Assembly (NCBI RefSeq): GCF_008638345.1
Contig: NZ_VTVA01000001.1
Coordinates: 62,001 to 126,000 of the forward strand
Reading direction: 5' to 3'
Source: Pseudomonas saliphila
GTDB taxonomy: Bacteria > Pseudomonadota > Gammaproteobacteria > Pseudomonadales > Pseudomonadaceae
Length of the DNA: 64,000 nt
Shown here: piece by piece, positions 9,514 to 18,034 of the stretch
How the letters are laid out: every line of letters starts with the position of its first letter
How positions within the stretch are numbered: the first letter of the stretch is position 1
Notes under the pieces: generated by a model
Seen by the model: the letters and a program-made list of their open reading frames with translations, nothing else
Told to the model about the DNA's origin: nothing
The model's database searches: none
Program-made: the position numbers and the translations under genes

Positions 9514-9987
9514 ATGTACATGCGTCTTTGCGGCAGGATGGGCTTGGTGGCCAGCATACTCTGGCTATCCGGCTGCGCGGTGTTCAGTCAGGGTTATACC
9601 AAACCGGAAATTCATCTGGCGAATCTGGAAATGCTGCAGAGCAATCTGTGGGAGCAGTCGTTCCGTCTGCGTCTGCGCGTGGACAATCCGAATGATCGCA
9701 ACCTACCCGTCCGGGGCATGCATTATCGCGTCTACCTCAATGACTCCAAACTGGCCACCGGGGTGACAAATCAGCCTTTCGACGTGCCGGCTTATGGCTC
9801 GGAATACTTCGAACTGGATGTACGCTCGAACCTGTGGCGACATCTTGGCGATCTGATCAAGCTGGTCGAACGCCAACAGCCGGTCCGCTATCGGATCGAG
9901 GGGCATATCAGCACCGGCAGGTTCTGGGGCCCGAAACTGACCTTGCAAGAACACGGGACTCTTGACCCGTCCGACATGAGATTCTGA
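9514..9987 (+). CDS. LEA type 2 / WHy-domain lipoprotein
   Basis: A 157-aa exported lipoprotein. The N-terminus has Arg residues, a hydrophobic stretch and a lipobox LSGC. The rest is a single WHy/LEA-14 domain with the typical FRLRLRVDNPNDRNLPVRGMHY strand pattern and PAYGSEYFELDV. Such proteins are linked to desiccation or envelope stress tolerance, but their molecular role is not defined. The start at 9514 is preferred over 9499 because AAGGAG sits 7 bases ahead of it. The downstream gene begins 3 bases after its stop, so the two are in one operon. Confidence 0.88.
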   Translation: MYMRLCGRMGLVASILWLSGCAVFSQGYTKPEIHLANLEMLQSNLWEQSFRLRLRVDNPNDRNLPVRGMHYRVYLNDSKLATGVTNQPFDVPAYGSEYFELDVRSNLWRHLGDLIKLVERQQPVRYRIEGHISTGRFWGPKLTLQEHGTLDPSDMRF

Positions 9988-9990
9988 TTT

Positions 9991-10434
9991 ATGAATTCAA
10001 CGTATTGGCTGGTAGCCGGCCTGATCCTCATTATTGCCCTGGCTGTCTATGCGCTTGTCCTCTGGCGCAAGGTGTGGGCTGCGCGCGAGGCGAAAGCCGA
10101 ACAGGAGCGCGAACGCAACGAACGGCTCGCGCAGGATATCCAGTTTCTGGCGCAGAGCCTGGTCAACGGTCAGTTACCGCTGGTGGAAGGCTCCATTCGC
10201 ATCAAGGTCCTGCTGGATAATTACAGTGGTCCTCGGCGCGCCGATCTGAACGTCGGCGTATTCGAGGTCATCTACGATGCCACCGCGCATATACCGACGC
10301 ACCAGCAATGGAAGGACCTGCCCAGCACCGAGCGCCAGCAACACGAACAGCAGATGCAGGCGCTGGAGCAACAGCATAAAGACGAGGTGGAACGCGCCGC
10401 CGGTCAACTCAGTACAGGCGTTGCGCCCTCCTGA
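9991..10434 (+). CDS. DUF2489 membrane-anchored protein
   Basis: A 147-aa protein with one N-terminal transmembrane helix (residues about 6-25) followed by a basic/acidic coiled stretch and a small helical domain with SIRIKVLLDNYSGPRRADL. This fits DUF2489, a short inner-membrane family of unknown role in pseudomonads. A Gln/Glu-rich helix (residues 108-135) closes the protein and may form a coiled coil. It is translated right after the LEA-type lipoprotein, so an envelope function is likely, by context only. Confidence 0.82.
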   Translation: MNSTYWLVAGLILIIALAVYALVLWRKVWAAREAKAEQERERNERLAQDIQFLAQSLVNGQLPLVEGSIRIKVLLDNYSGPRRADLNVGVFEVIYDATAHIPTHQQWKDLPSTERQQHEQQMQALEQQHKDEVERAAGQLSTGVAPS

Positions 10435-10472
10435 TTGGACGGGCAGGCAGCGCCTGCCCCATTGCGCGCGGA

Positions 10473-11255
10473 TCAGACGACCGAATTACCGCCGTCAACC
10501 GCCACGGCCTGACCGGTGACGTGGCGAGACGCTTCGCTGGCGAAAAACAGTGCTAGTCCCTTGATGTCATCTTCCCCACCTACCCGACCCAACGGCGTTC
10601 CCTGCTTGATCACCTCGGTCACCCGCTCCAGCCCTTTGGCCATTTTGGTTGGAAAGTAACCAGGGCAGATCGCATTGACGTTGATGTTGTACGGTCCCCA
10701 TTCGCCGGCCAGGGCGCGTGTCAGGTTGATCGCCGCCGCTTTGCTGGTGTTGTAGGCGACGGTGAAGATGCCGGTGTTCGGACGATTGCCCTTGAAGCCG
10801 GCGATGGAAGCGATATTGATGATCTTGCCGGACTGACGTGGAATCATGAAGCGGCGCGCCACCTCTTGCGCCATCAGGAAGCACACATCGACGTTCAGCC
10901 CCATGACCTTCTGCCAGCCTTCATAACTGTGCTCTGCCGCAGGCTGCCCCCAACTGGTACCGGCGTTATTGATCAGAATGTCCACCGTACCAAAACGGGC
11001 TTCAGCCGCGTCCACCAGCGTCGTCACCGGATCGGTGTCCAGCTTGCCGAGATCACAGGCGATGCCGCCCGCCTCGATGCCCCGTGCGTTCAGCTGGGCC
11101 ACCACTTCTTCAACTTCACTGGCGTTACGCGCATTGATAAAGATTTTCGCGCCCTGCTCACCCAGCGCTTCAGCCATCTGCAGGCCGAGCCCCTTGGTGC
11201 CGCCGGTTATCAAGGCAACCTTGCCGGTCAGATCAAACAGTTCCATTACTTTCAT
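10473..11255 (-). CDS. SDR-family oxidoreductase
   Basis: A 260-aa classical SDR with the cofactor motif TGGTKGLG near residues 17-24, NNAG near 97, the catalytic Ser in INIAS and Tyr-Asn-Thr-Ser-Lys, and the C-terminal PGYFPTKMAKGL loop. It resembles 3-oxoacyl-ACP reductase-like and gluconate 5-dehydrogenase-like SDRs. Start 11255 is chosen since AGAGGG precedes it and the protein then begins just before the beta-1 strand; the frame itself extends to 11318. It stands alone, so the substrate is open. Confidence 0.88.
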   Translation of the reverse strand: MKVMELFDLTGKVALITGGTKGLGLQMAEALGEQGAKIFINARNASEVEEVVAQLNARGIEAGGIACDLGKLDTDPVTTLVDAAEARFGTVDILINNAGTSWGQPAAEHSYEGWQKVMGLNVDVCFLMAQEVARRFMIPRQSGKIINIASIAGFKGNRPNTGIFTVAYNTSKAAAINLTRALAGEWGPYNINVNAICPGYFPTKMAKGLERVTEVIKQGTPLGRVGGEDDIKGLALFFASEASRHVTGQAVAVDGGNSVV

Positions 11256-11394
11256 GGCGAGCCCTCTTGTATGCGTTATTGGATAGCGTGTGAGCATATA
11301 CGCCAAAGCAACGGCCACCGACCATTAGTGAGCCTGGTGATATGCCGCCCTGCACCGGTGTTATCATGCTTACCAAATCAATTATGGAACCGAC

Positions 11395-11844
11395 ATGGCT
11401 GAACATGACTTCCGGCGCACTGCGCTGAACTCCTCCCATACACTGGTCGAGTGCCGCACACTCGCCAGCGGCTTGTATCAGGTCACAGGACAAGGTGGTG
11501 GCGTTCAAAGCGGCGACACACTGATTTGCACCATCAAGGGTAGCCGTGATCTGCCGCTGCCGCTGATTGCCGATAAGGTGCGCTATCTTCTGAGCCCGCC
11601 CGGTCAATGGACGGCTACCGCGAAAGGCCCGGACCTGCGGGGAAAATCGGTGCTGGGCTGGTCGGTCAAATGCGATGCATGCGAGAAAGAGCAGGCCTTC
11701 GAATTTCTGATCGAAGAGCGGGACGGGCTCGAGCAGCGCACCGCCAAAGCAGTCAAACGCATCGGCGAACTGGGTTGGAAGCCCCGCGGTGAGAACCACC
11801 TGTGCCCGGCCTGTGCACGCAAGGCTGACGCCCAACAACCCTGA
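11395..11844 (+). CDS. Conserved hypothetical zinc-ribbon-like protein
   Basis: A 149-aa soluble protein that I cannot name. Its C-terminal half has two CxxC pairs (KCDACEKE near residue 101 and LCPACARK near 140) that could bind one zinc. The N-terminal half is beta-rich with a Gly-rich turn (TGQGGGVQSGD). It lies tail to tail with dinB, an arrangement I associate with pseudomonads. No function can be inferred beyond likely metal binding. Confidence 0.7.
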   Translation: MAEHDFRRTALNSSHTLVECRTLASGLYQVTGQGGGVQSGDTLICTIKGSRDLPLPLIADKVRYLLSPPGQWTATAKGPDLRGKSVLGWSVKCDACEKEQAFEFLIEERDGLEQRTAKAVKRIGELGWKPRGENHLCPACARKADAQQP

Positions 11845-11882
11845 CGGCGTAAATCCGGCGCGCCGACCGAAGGCTAGCTCGG

Positions 11883-12941
11883 CTAAAACAGAGTCAGTTG
11901 CTCACCCAGCAGGCTGTTGGCGTTATCCAGCCGCACCCCCACACCGATCAGCCGCACCGGCCTGAGGCCGCGTGCATAGGCCTGCGCGGTCAGCTCGCGA
12001 TAGCCTTCCGGTGTGATCGGCGCGCCGGCCTGCTCCAGCGTCGTCTGGGTGAAATCATTGAACTTGAGTTTGACGAAGGGCTTGCTCGCCCGGTAACCGT
12101 CCTGCAAACGGCCGAGACGCTGGGCCAGTTTTTCCAGCAGCGGACCGAGCGCATCAAAACAGGCGTCCAGATCGGGCAGATCCTGATCATAGGTATTCTC
12201 GACACTGACCGACTGGCGCACGCTCTCGACGATCACAGGTCGATCATCAATGCCCCGCGCCAGTTGCCAGAGCCGCTCACCAAAGCTGCCGAATTCCTTG
12301 ACCAGATCCTGCTTGCGCCAGGGCAGCAGCTCGCCACACAGGTCGATGCCGAGTTTTCTCAAGCGCGTAGCGGTGACCTTGCCGACGCCATGCAGACGTT
12401 CCACCGGCAGGGTCTTGATAAAGGGCTCGATCTCGTCCGGCAAGATCACCTTGAGACCGTCCGGCTTGTTCCAGTCGCTGGCGATCTTGGCCAGGAATTT
12501 GTTCGGCGCCACCCCGGCTGAAACGGTAATGCCCAGCCCATCGCGCACCCGCTGACGAATGCTTTCGGCGATCAGCGTGGCGCTGCCTCGACAGGCGCTG
12601 CTATCGGAAACATCGAGGTAGGCCTCATCGAGCGACAATGGCTGAATCAGCGCCGTGTAGTCGGTAAAGATGGCGTGAATGGCAATGGACGCTTCGCGAT
12701 ACACAGCCATGCGCGGCGGGACAATGAGCAGATCCGGACATAACTTCTTGGCGTAGCCGGACGCCATGGCAGAGCGGACGCCATAGGCGCGCGCCTCATA
12801 GTTGCAGGTGGCTACGACACCGCGCTTACCCGGATCACCGCCCACGGCCAATGGCCGACCACGCAGGCGCGGATCATCACGCATTTCAATCGCTGCGTAG
12901 AAACAGTCACAGTCAACGTGGATGATTTTTCTTTGCTTCAT
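11883..12941 (-). CDS. dinB: DNA polymerase IV (DinB)
   Basis: A 352-aa Y-family translesion polymerase. The palm acidic residues are visible as Asp10 in HVDCDCFY and Asp105-Glu106 in PLSLDEAYLD, and the steric gate is in FY at 14-15. The little-finger domain follows residue 240, and the C-terminus ends in QLTLF, a beta-clamp binding motif. Length matches E. coli DinB (351 aa). The upstream 300 bases hold no recognisable LexA box, so SOS control cannot be claimed here. Confidence 0.98.
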   Translation of the reverse strand: MKQRKIIHVDCDCFYAAIEMRDDPRLRGRPLAVGGDPGKRGVVATCNYEARAYGVRSAMASGYAKKLCPDLLIVPPRMAVYREASIAIHAIFTDYTALIQPLSLDEAYLDVSDSSACRGSATLIAESIRQRVRDGLGITVSAGVAPNKFLAKIASDWNKPDGLKVILPDEIEPFIKTLPVERLHGVGKVTATRLRKLGIDLCGELLPWRKQDLVKEFGSFGERLWQLARGIDDRPVIVESVRQSVSVENTYDQDLPDLDACFDALGPLLEKLAQRLGRLQDGYRASKPFVKLKFNDFTQTTLEQAGAPITPEGYRELTAQAYARGLRPVRLIGVGVRLDNANSLLGEQLTLF

Positions 12942-13247
12942 CCGCTATTGATTTTATGTTTACTGATCAAAGACGACGCCAACTGATACCCGCCCTACTC
13001 AATTGAAGAGATGACCTACAATAACAACAGATAACGAAGGCAAACCTATGCTCAGCGACACCGCCCCAGGATTCGCCCATTGTACTCATTCGATCACCTT
13101 GATCCTTGGGCTTCCGACAACATTCCCGTCGCTTTCCTGCCTCATCACATTGCGGCGGCCAGCAGGCCTCGCGCTGTACCTGCATACGTTAGTTGACCAT
13201 GCCCCCGTTACTCTAGCGTTCACTACAACAACAACGGAGATACTCTC
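12942..13247. other. Intergenic stretch between dinB and the TAXI transporter operon
   Basis: These 306 bases between divergent genes hold no credible gene. A TTGACC at 13193-13198 could be a -35 box, but no good -10 follows it. Two short CAACAACAA-type runs occur near 13019 and 13226. CGGAGA just ahead of 13248 is the ribosome binding site of the TAXI binding protein. I see no palindrome or terminator worth naming. Confidence 0.5.
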
Positions 13248-14201
13248 ATGCAACTGATCAAACGACTCAGCCTCTTCGCGGCCGCCTCGGCCCTGACGGT
13301 CAGTACTGCCGCATTTGCTGCACCCACCTTCATCAACATTCTCACCGGTGGCACCAGCGGCGTTTACTACCCGATCGGTGTGGGCCTGTCGCAGCTCTAC
13401 AACAATGGCATCGAAGGTTCGAAAACCTCGGTGCAGGCAACCAAGGCCTCGGTGGAAAACCTCAACCTGCTGCAGAGCGGTCGCGGCGAACTGGCCCTGG
13501 CTCTGGGGGATTCGGTCTCCGATGCCTGGAATGGGGTGGAAGACGCCGGCTTCAAGACACCGCTGAAAAAGCTCCGCGCGATTGCCGGCACCTACCCGAA
13601 CTACATCCAGATCGTTGCCAACAAGGAAGCCGGCATCAACACTCTGGCCGACCTCAAGGGGAAGCGCATCTCGGTCGGTGCGCCGAAGTCCGGCACCGAG
13701 CTGAATGCCCGTGCAATCTTCGCCGCGGCGGGTCTGAGCTATGAAGACATGGGCAAGGTCGAGTTCCTGCCCTACGCCGAGTCGGTCGAGCTGATCAAGA
13801 ACCGTCAGCTGGATGCCACCCTGCAATCCTCGGGTCTGGGTATGGCTGCGATCCGTGATCTGGCCGCCACCCTGCCGATCAACTTTGTCGCGATCCCGGA
13901 GGACGTCACCAACAAGATCGGTGTTGCGGCCTATCAGCCAGCCGTCATTCCGGCCGGCACTTATGACGGTCAGGACACCGATATAGAGACCGTGGCGATC
14001 ACCAACATTCTGGTCAGCCATGACGGCGTATCCGAGGAAGTGGCCTATCAGATGACCAAGCTGATATTCGACAACCTCGAGCGTCTGGGCAACGCCCACT
14101 CCGCGGCCCAGGACATCAAGCTGGAAACCGCCGCCAAGGACCTGCCGATTCCACTGCATCCGGGTGCGGAGCGCTACTACAAGGAAGTCGGCGCACTGTA
14201 A
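13248..14201 (+). CDS. TAXI-family TRAP transporter solute-binding protein
   Basis: A 317-aa periplasmic binding protein. A Sec signal peptide ends near residue 24 (AAFA-AP). The mature part starts with FINILTGGTSGVYYPIG, the TAXI family hallmark, and continues with a glutamate-binding-protein-like fold. It captures an unknown small anion, often a C4/C5 acid or amino acid, and hands it to the fused permease encoded next. The gap of 147 bases to the permease holds a hairpin (14221-14247), which may set the usual excess of binding protein over permease. Confidence 0.95.
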   Translation: MQLIKRLSLFAAASALTVSTAAFAAPTFINILTGGTSGVYYPIGVGLSQLYNNGIEGSKTSVQATKASVENLNLLQSGRGELALALGDSVSDAWNGVEDAGFKTPLKKLRAIAGTYPNYIQIVANKEAGINTLADLKGKRISVGAPKSGTELNARAIFAAAGLSYEDMGKVEFLPYAESVELIKNRQLDATLQSSGLGMAAIRDLAATLPINFVAIPEDVTNKIGVAAYQPAVIPAGTYDGQDTDIETVAITNILVSHDGVSEEVAYQMTKLIFDNLERLGNAHSAAQDIKLETAAKDLPIPLHPGAERYYKEVGAL

Positions 14202-14220
14202 AACGCGCTGCCCGGGCTTC

Positions 14221-14247
14221 GCCCAACCTGAGGCCGATGGGTTGGGC
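14221..14247 (+). terminator. Hairpin between TAXI binding protein and permease genes
   Basis: GCCCAACC (14221-14228) and GGTTGGGC (14240-14247) form an 8-bp stem with an 11-base loop. No U-run follows, so partial attenuation or 3'-end protection of the binding-protein message is more likely than full termination. Confidence 0.45.
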
Positions 14248-14348
14248 AGACCAGAGCTCGAGGGGTCAGTCGTTACGCGGCTAACCCATCCTGTGCGGCT
14301 ACCCGTGCGCCATAGGTTATGTAGAGATGCAATGAGGGCATAGGCTCC

Positions 14349-16379
14349 ATGACGGAACAAAACCACGGCCTGACAGCCAGTCCCAGCGAATGGCCAAAAG
14401 CGCTGTTTTACGTGGCGTTGCTGTTCTCGATCTTCCAGATCACCACGGCGGCTTTTCACCCGGTGTCCAGCCAGATACTGCGGGCGATGCATGTCGGCTT
14501 CTTGCTGATGGTGGTATTTCTCAGCATCCCGCTGGTCGGCAAGCACAAACCCCGGCAACCGCTGGCCTGGCTGCTCGGCCTGGCCGGTATGGGTACGGCG
14601 ATCTACCAGTGGGTGTTCGAGGCGGACCTGATTCAGCGCTCCGGTGACCTGACCAGTGCCGACATGGCCGTCGGCCTGGTGCTGACGGTGCTGGTGTTCG
14701 AGGCCGCGCGGCGCGTGATGGGCATCGCACTGCCACTGATCTGCGGGCTGTTCCTCGCCTATGCCCTGCTTGGCCAATACCTGCCCGGGGATCTGGCCCA
14801 TCGTGGTTACGGCCTGGATCAGGTCGTCAACCAGCTGGCCTTCGGCACCGAAGGCTTCTACGGCACCCCGACCTATGTGTCGGCTACCTATATCTTCCTG
14901 TTTATCCTGTTCGGCTCGTTCCTTGAGCAGGCGGGCATGATCAAGCTGTTCACCGACTTCGCCATGGGCCTGTTCGGCCACAAACTCGGCGGCCCGGCCA
15001 AGGTCTCGGTGGTCTCATCGGCGCTGATGGGCACTATTACCGGTTCCGGTGTGGCCAACGTAGTCACCACCGGCCAGTTCACCATTCCGTTGATGAAGCG
15101 CTTCGGCTACAAGGCGGCGTTTGCTGGCGGCGTCGAATCCACCTCCTCCATGGGCAGCCAGATCATGCCGCCGATCATGGGCGCCGTGGCGTTCATCATG
15201 GCCGAGACCATCAATGTGCCCTTCATCGAGGTAGCCAAGGCCGCCCTGATGCCGGCGCTGCTGTACTTCGGCTCGGTGTTCTGGATGGTCCATCTGGAAG
15301 CCAAACGCGCCAACCTGAAAGGCTTGCCGAAAGACCAGTGCCCCAATCCCTGGGCGGCGGTAAAGGCGCGCTGGTATCTGCTAATCCCGCTGTTCGTCCT
15401 CATCTACCTGCTGTTCTCCGGGCGCACGCCGCTGTTTTCCGGGATGGTCGGCCTGGCCCTGACCGCCATCGTCATCCTCGGATCGGCGATCATCCTGCGC
15501 GTGTCTTCCTTTGCCCTGCGCATAGCATTCTGGGTCGCCCTTGGCGTGCTCTGCGCCGGCTTCTTCCAGCTCGGCATCGGCGTGGTGTTCGGCGTGGTCG
15601 GGCTACTGGTAGCGATCTGCTGGTTCATCAAGGGCGGCCGCGACACCCTGGTGATCTGTCTCCATGCGCTGGTCGAGGGTGCGCGCCATGCGGTCCCGGT
15701 GGGCATCGCCTGCGCCCTGGTCGGGGTGATCATCGGCGTGGTTTCACTGACCGGAGTGGCGTCGACCTTCGCCGGTTATATTCTCGCCATCGGCCAGGAA
15801 AACCTGTTCCTCTCGCTGGTCCTCACCATGCTCACCTGCCTGGTACTGGGCATGGGCATTCCGACCATTCCCAACTACATCATCACCAGCTCGATTGCCG
15901 CGCCGGCGCTGCTGGAGCTGGGCGTGCCGCTGATCGTTTCGCACATGTTCGTTTTTTACTTCGGCATCATGGCCGACCTCACCCCACCGGTGGCGCTGGC
16001 CTGTTTCGCTGCCGCGCCGATTGCCAAGGAAACCGGATTGAAGATCAGCCTGTGGGCCATACGTATTGCCGTCGCCGGTTTCGTCGTCCCCTTTATGGCG
16101 GTGTATGAACCGGCTCTGATGTTACAAGGGGATAGCTGGCTGACCACTGTGTATGTGCTGTTCAAGGCGGCTATGGCGATCGGTATCTGGGGTGCGGTAT
16201 TCACCAGTTTCCTGCACTGGAAAATGGCGTGGTGGGAGCGGGCGCTGGGCTTCGCGGCGGGTGCCAGTCTGATCCTGGCCACACCTACGAGCGATGAAAT
16301 CGGCTTCGCCCTGGTGGCATTGTTCCTCGCTCAGCATTTCTGGCGTGGCCGACGGCGTGCCAGAGCGACAGTGGCGTGA
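14349..16379 (+). CDS. TRAP transporter fused permease (DctQM type)
   Basis: A 676-aa inner-membrane protein in which the small DctQ and large DctM permease units are fused, as is normal for TAXI systems. About 16-18 hydrophobic segments can be seen. The DctM part has GTITGSGVANVVTTGQFTIPLM and, near residue 480, LGMGIPTIPNYIITSS, both typical of the family. It uses a sodium or proton gradient to import the ligand delivered by the upstream binding protein. The stop overlaps the GTG start of the DUF1850 gene by 4 bases. Confidence 0.96.
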   Translation: MTEQNHGLTASPSEWPKALFYVALLFSIFQITTAAFHPVSSQILRAMHVGFLLMVVFLSIPLVGKHKPRQPLAWLLGLAGMGTAIYQWVFEADLIQRSGDLTSADMAVGLVLTVLVFEAARRVMGIALPLICGLFLAYALLGQYLPGDLAHRGYGLDQVVNQLAFGTEGFYGTPTYVSATYIFLFILFGSFLEQAGMIKLFTDFAMGLFGHKLGGPAKVSVVSSALMGTITGSGVANVVTTGQFTIPLMKRFGYKAAFAGGVESTSSMGSQIMPPIMGAVAFIMAETINVPFIEVAKAALMPALLYFGSVFWMVHLEAKRANLKGLPKDQCPNPWAAVKARWYLLIPLFVLIYLLFSGRTPLFSGMVGLALTAIVILGSAIILRVSSFALRIAFWVALGVLCAGFFQLGIGVVFGVVGLLVAICWFIKGGRDTLVICLHALVEGARHAVPVGIACALVGVIIGVVSLTGVASTFAGYILAIGQENLFLSLVLTMLTCLVLGMGIPTIPNYIITSSIAAPALLELGVPLIVSHMFVFYFGIMADLTPPVALACFAAAPIAKETGLKISLWAIRIAVAGFVVPFMAVYEPALMLQGDSWLTTVYVLFKAAMAIGIWGAVFTSFLHWKMAWWERALGFAAGASLILATPTSDEIGFALVALFLAQHFWRGRRRARATVA

Positions 16380-16759
16380 TCGGATTGTGCATAGGCCTGG
16401 CCGGCGTGGTGTGGGCTGAATTGCCGGTGCCTGAGTTCACCCTGGCCTGGCAACACACGATTGAAAAAGTCCGCTGGGAAGAAGACTACCGCGTCACCCC
16501 AGAGGGCTTGCTGCTCGGCGAGGCGCGGGTCAAGGGGTCTGGTGCCGGCATGGAAATTCCGGCCGATGCCCAATTGCGTGACGGCAGCTGGCACTACCAA
16601 CGCCAGCTGGCTCCCCTGCAACCGCTGCGCCTGGGGCGGACCCCCGAGGCGGGGGATTACCAACTGTGTTTCAACCAGCGTTGTCGCTCGATGAGCCACT
16701 GGCTCGGCCCGCCCCAAGCGACCCGGCCGACCCTGGAACTCTGGAGCTGTGAGTTGTAA
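16376..16759 (+). CDS. DUF1850 protein of the TAXI-TRAP operon
   Basis: A 127-aa protein that starts with GTG at 16376 inside the permease stop (GTGA overlap), so translation is coupled. An N-terminal hydrophobic segment with a possible signal cleavage at WAE is followed by a beta-rich DUF1850 domain (FTLAWQHTIEKVRWEEDYRV, then CFNQRCRSMSHWL). DUF1850 proteins are recurrent companions of TAXI-TRAP transporters, and their role is unknown. Two Cys near residue 98-103 could form a disulfide outside the cytoplasm. Confidence 0.88.
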   Translation: MIGLCIGLAGVVWAELPVPEFTLAWQHTIEKVRWEEDYRVTPEGLLLGEARVKGSGAGMEIPADAQLRDGSWHYQRQLAPLQPLRLGRTPEAGDYQLCFNQRCRSMSHWLGPPQATRPTLELWSCEL

Positions 16760-16852
16760 GCGGTGCTCTGTTGTGTCGATCAACGATGCGGAGGATGTTA
16801 CAAGGACATATGGCCGCCAAGCGGGTCGCCGTCTCGACATATTCTTTTTTAA

Positions 16853-16864
16853 TCTATGCATAGA
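16853..16864. promoter_or_regulatory. 12-bp palindrome upstream of the sulfur operon
   Basis: TCTATGCATAGA is a perfect inverted repeat in an A/T-rich stretch about 70 bases upstream of the persulfide dioxygenase start. It lies where promoter elements would be expected and could be a regulator site; no factor can be named. Confidence 0.35.
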
Positions 16865-16899
16865 ACTAAAAAAATCGCTACGCTCCTCAAGAGACAAAG

Positions 16900-16914
16900 T
16901 ACCCCCTAGGGGTA
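16900..16914. promoter_or_regulatory. CsoR/CstR-like GC-tract operator
   Basis: TACCCCCTAGGGGTA lies 21 bases before the persulfide dioxygenase ATG. Its core CCCCTAGGGG is a perfect 10-bp palindrome flanked by TA on the left and TA on the right. Such A/T-flanked C-tract/G-tract sites are typical of the CsoR/RcnR/CstR repressor family, and CstR members sense persulfides. No gene for such a repressor is in the window, so the link is by motif and context. Confidence 0.55.
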
Positions 16915-16935
16915 TATGAAAGAGGAGCCCAGACC

Positions 16936-17799
16936 ATGCAACCAGTCGTCACAGCATTTTTCGATCCTGCCACCTTCACCTACAGCTACGTAGTGGTGGA
17001 CCCCTGCACCCAACGCTGCGCGATCATCGACTCGGTACTGGATTACGATCCCGCCTCCGGGCGAACGTCGCACGACAGTGCTGATCGCCTGATCCAGCAT
17101 GTAAAAGACCAGCAATTGCAGGTGGACTGGCTGCTGGAGACCCACGTGCACGCCGACCACCTCTCGGCGGCGCCCTACCTGAAACGCGAGCTGGGTGGCC
17201 AGTTGGCGATCGGTGAGAACATCACCATCGTGCAGCATACCTTCGGCAAGCTGTTCAATGCCGGCACAGAGTTCGCCACCGATGGCCGCCAGTTCGACCA
17301 CCTGTTCAAGGATGGCGATACCTTCCACGTCGGCAACATCCAGGCCCGCGCCATTCATACCCCCGGCCATACGCCGGCGTGCATGACCTACCTGATCGGC
17401 GACGCCGGATTTGTTGGCGATACGCTGTTTATGCCGGACTACGGCACCGCGCGCTGTGACTTCCCCGGTGGCGACTCACATACGCTGTTCCAATCGATTC
17501 GTAAGTTGTTCGCTCTGCCCGATGAAACCCGTCTGTTTATGTGCCACGACTACAAGGCGCCAGGGCGCGACGAGTTCCTCTATCAGACCACCGTCGCGGA
17601 GCAGCGGGCGCACAATGTGCACGTGCATGAGGGCATCAACGAGTCGGACTTCGTTGCCATGCGCAGCGCCCGCGACGCCACTCTGGACATGCCGACGCTG
17701 ATCCTGCCGTCGGTGCAGATCAACATGCGCGCCGGTCAACTGCCGCCGGCAGAGGATAACGGTATCCGCTACCTGAAAATCCCCCTCGACGTACTCTGA
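16936..17799 (+). CDS. Persulfide dioxygenase-like MBL-fold protein (ETHE1/Blh type)
   Basis: A 287-aa metallo-beta-lactamase fold enzyme. The motif HVHADHLSA near residue 71 plus His in HTPGHTPACMTYL and Asp in GDTLFMPDYGTARCD match ETHE1/Blh persulfide dioxygenases, which use a single Fe to oxidise glutathione persulfide to sulfite. The GTARCDFPGG block is a family mark. It heads a four-gene run with a small protein, a SulP permease and a rhodanese, which fits sulfide/persulfide oxidation and export of the sulfite or sulfate made. A GC-tract operator precedes it. Confidence 0.92.
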   Translation: MQPVVTAFFDPATFTYSYVVVDPCTQRCAIIDSVLDYDPASGRTSHDSADRLIQHVKDQQLQVDWLLETHVHADHLSAAPYLKRELGGQLAIGENITIVQHTFGKLFNAGTEFATDGRQFDHLFKDGDTFHVGNIQARAIHTPGHTPACMTYLIGDAGFVGDTLFMPDYGTARCDFPGGDSHTLFQSIRKLFALPDETRLFMCHDYKAPGRDEFLYQTTVAEQRAHNVHVHEGINESDFVAMRSARDATLDMPTLILPSVQINMRAGQLPPAEDNGIRYLKIPLDVL

Positions 17800-17809
17800 G
17801 GTACTGACC

Positions 17810-18034
17810 ATGGATTCGCTAAAGCACCTAAGTTCCTCTATTGCGAATGCCAAGGGCTGGGTTGCAGCCGATCACGAGACCCTGCGCCATAAGGTGCAAT
17901 TGATGTCCAGTATCTACTTCGACATGATGCTGCGTGGCCGCGAATGGATGGCCAAGCCCAAGCGCCTGCCGCATGAACCTGTTGCCGTTGAACCGTCCGC
18001 AGCCTGTGATGTTGGCAAGGAACCGGTTAAATGA
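17810..18034 (+). CDS. 74-aa protein within the persulfide operon
   Basis: A short soluble protein of unknown family that begins 10 bases after the dioxygenase stop and overlaps the SulP start by ATGA at 18031-18034. Residues 20-50 (DHETLRHKVQLMSSIYFDM) look helical and amphipathic, and the tail is Pro/Glu/Val-rich. It has no Cys-based metal motif; its single Cys is near residue 66. The tight coupling on both sides supports a real gene. It may be a partner of the transporter or the dioxygenase, but nothing in the sequence proves it. Confidence 0.65.
   Translation: MDSLKHLSSSIANAKGWVAADHETLRHKVQLMSSIYFDMMLRGREWMAKPKRLPHEPVAVEPSAACDVGKEPVK

Noticed and set aside
12942-13085. Possible LexA box before dinB
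   Set aside because: No CTG-N10-CAG-like dyad was found in the bases upstream of the start.
13193-13220. Possible promoter of the TAXI operon starting with TTGACC
   Set aside because: No acceptable -10 element follows at 15-18 bases, so the -35 likeness is probably chance.
13086-14981. Leftward open frame of 631 codons opposite the TAXI binding protein and permease
   Set aside because: It runs antisense through two genes with clear signal peptide and family motifs, and it reads as low-complexity His/Gln/Arg-rich sequence without domains.
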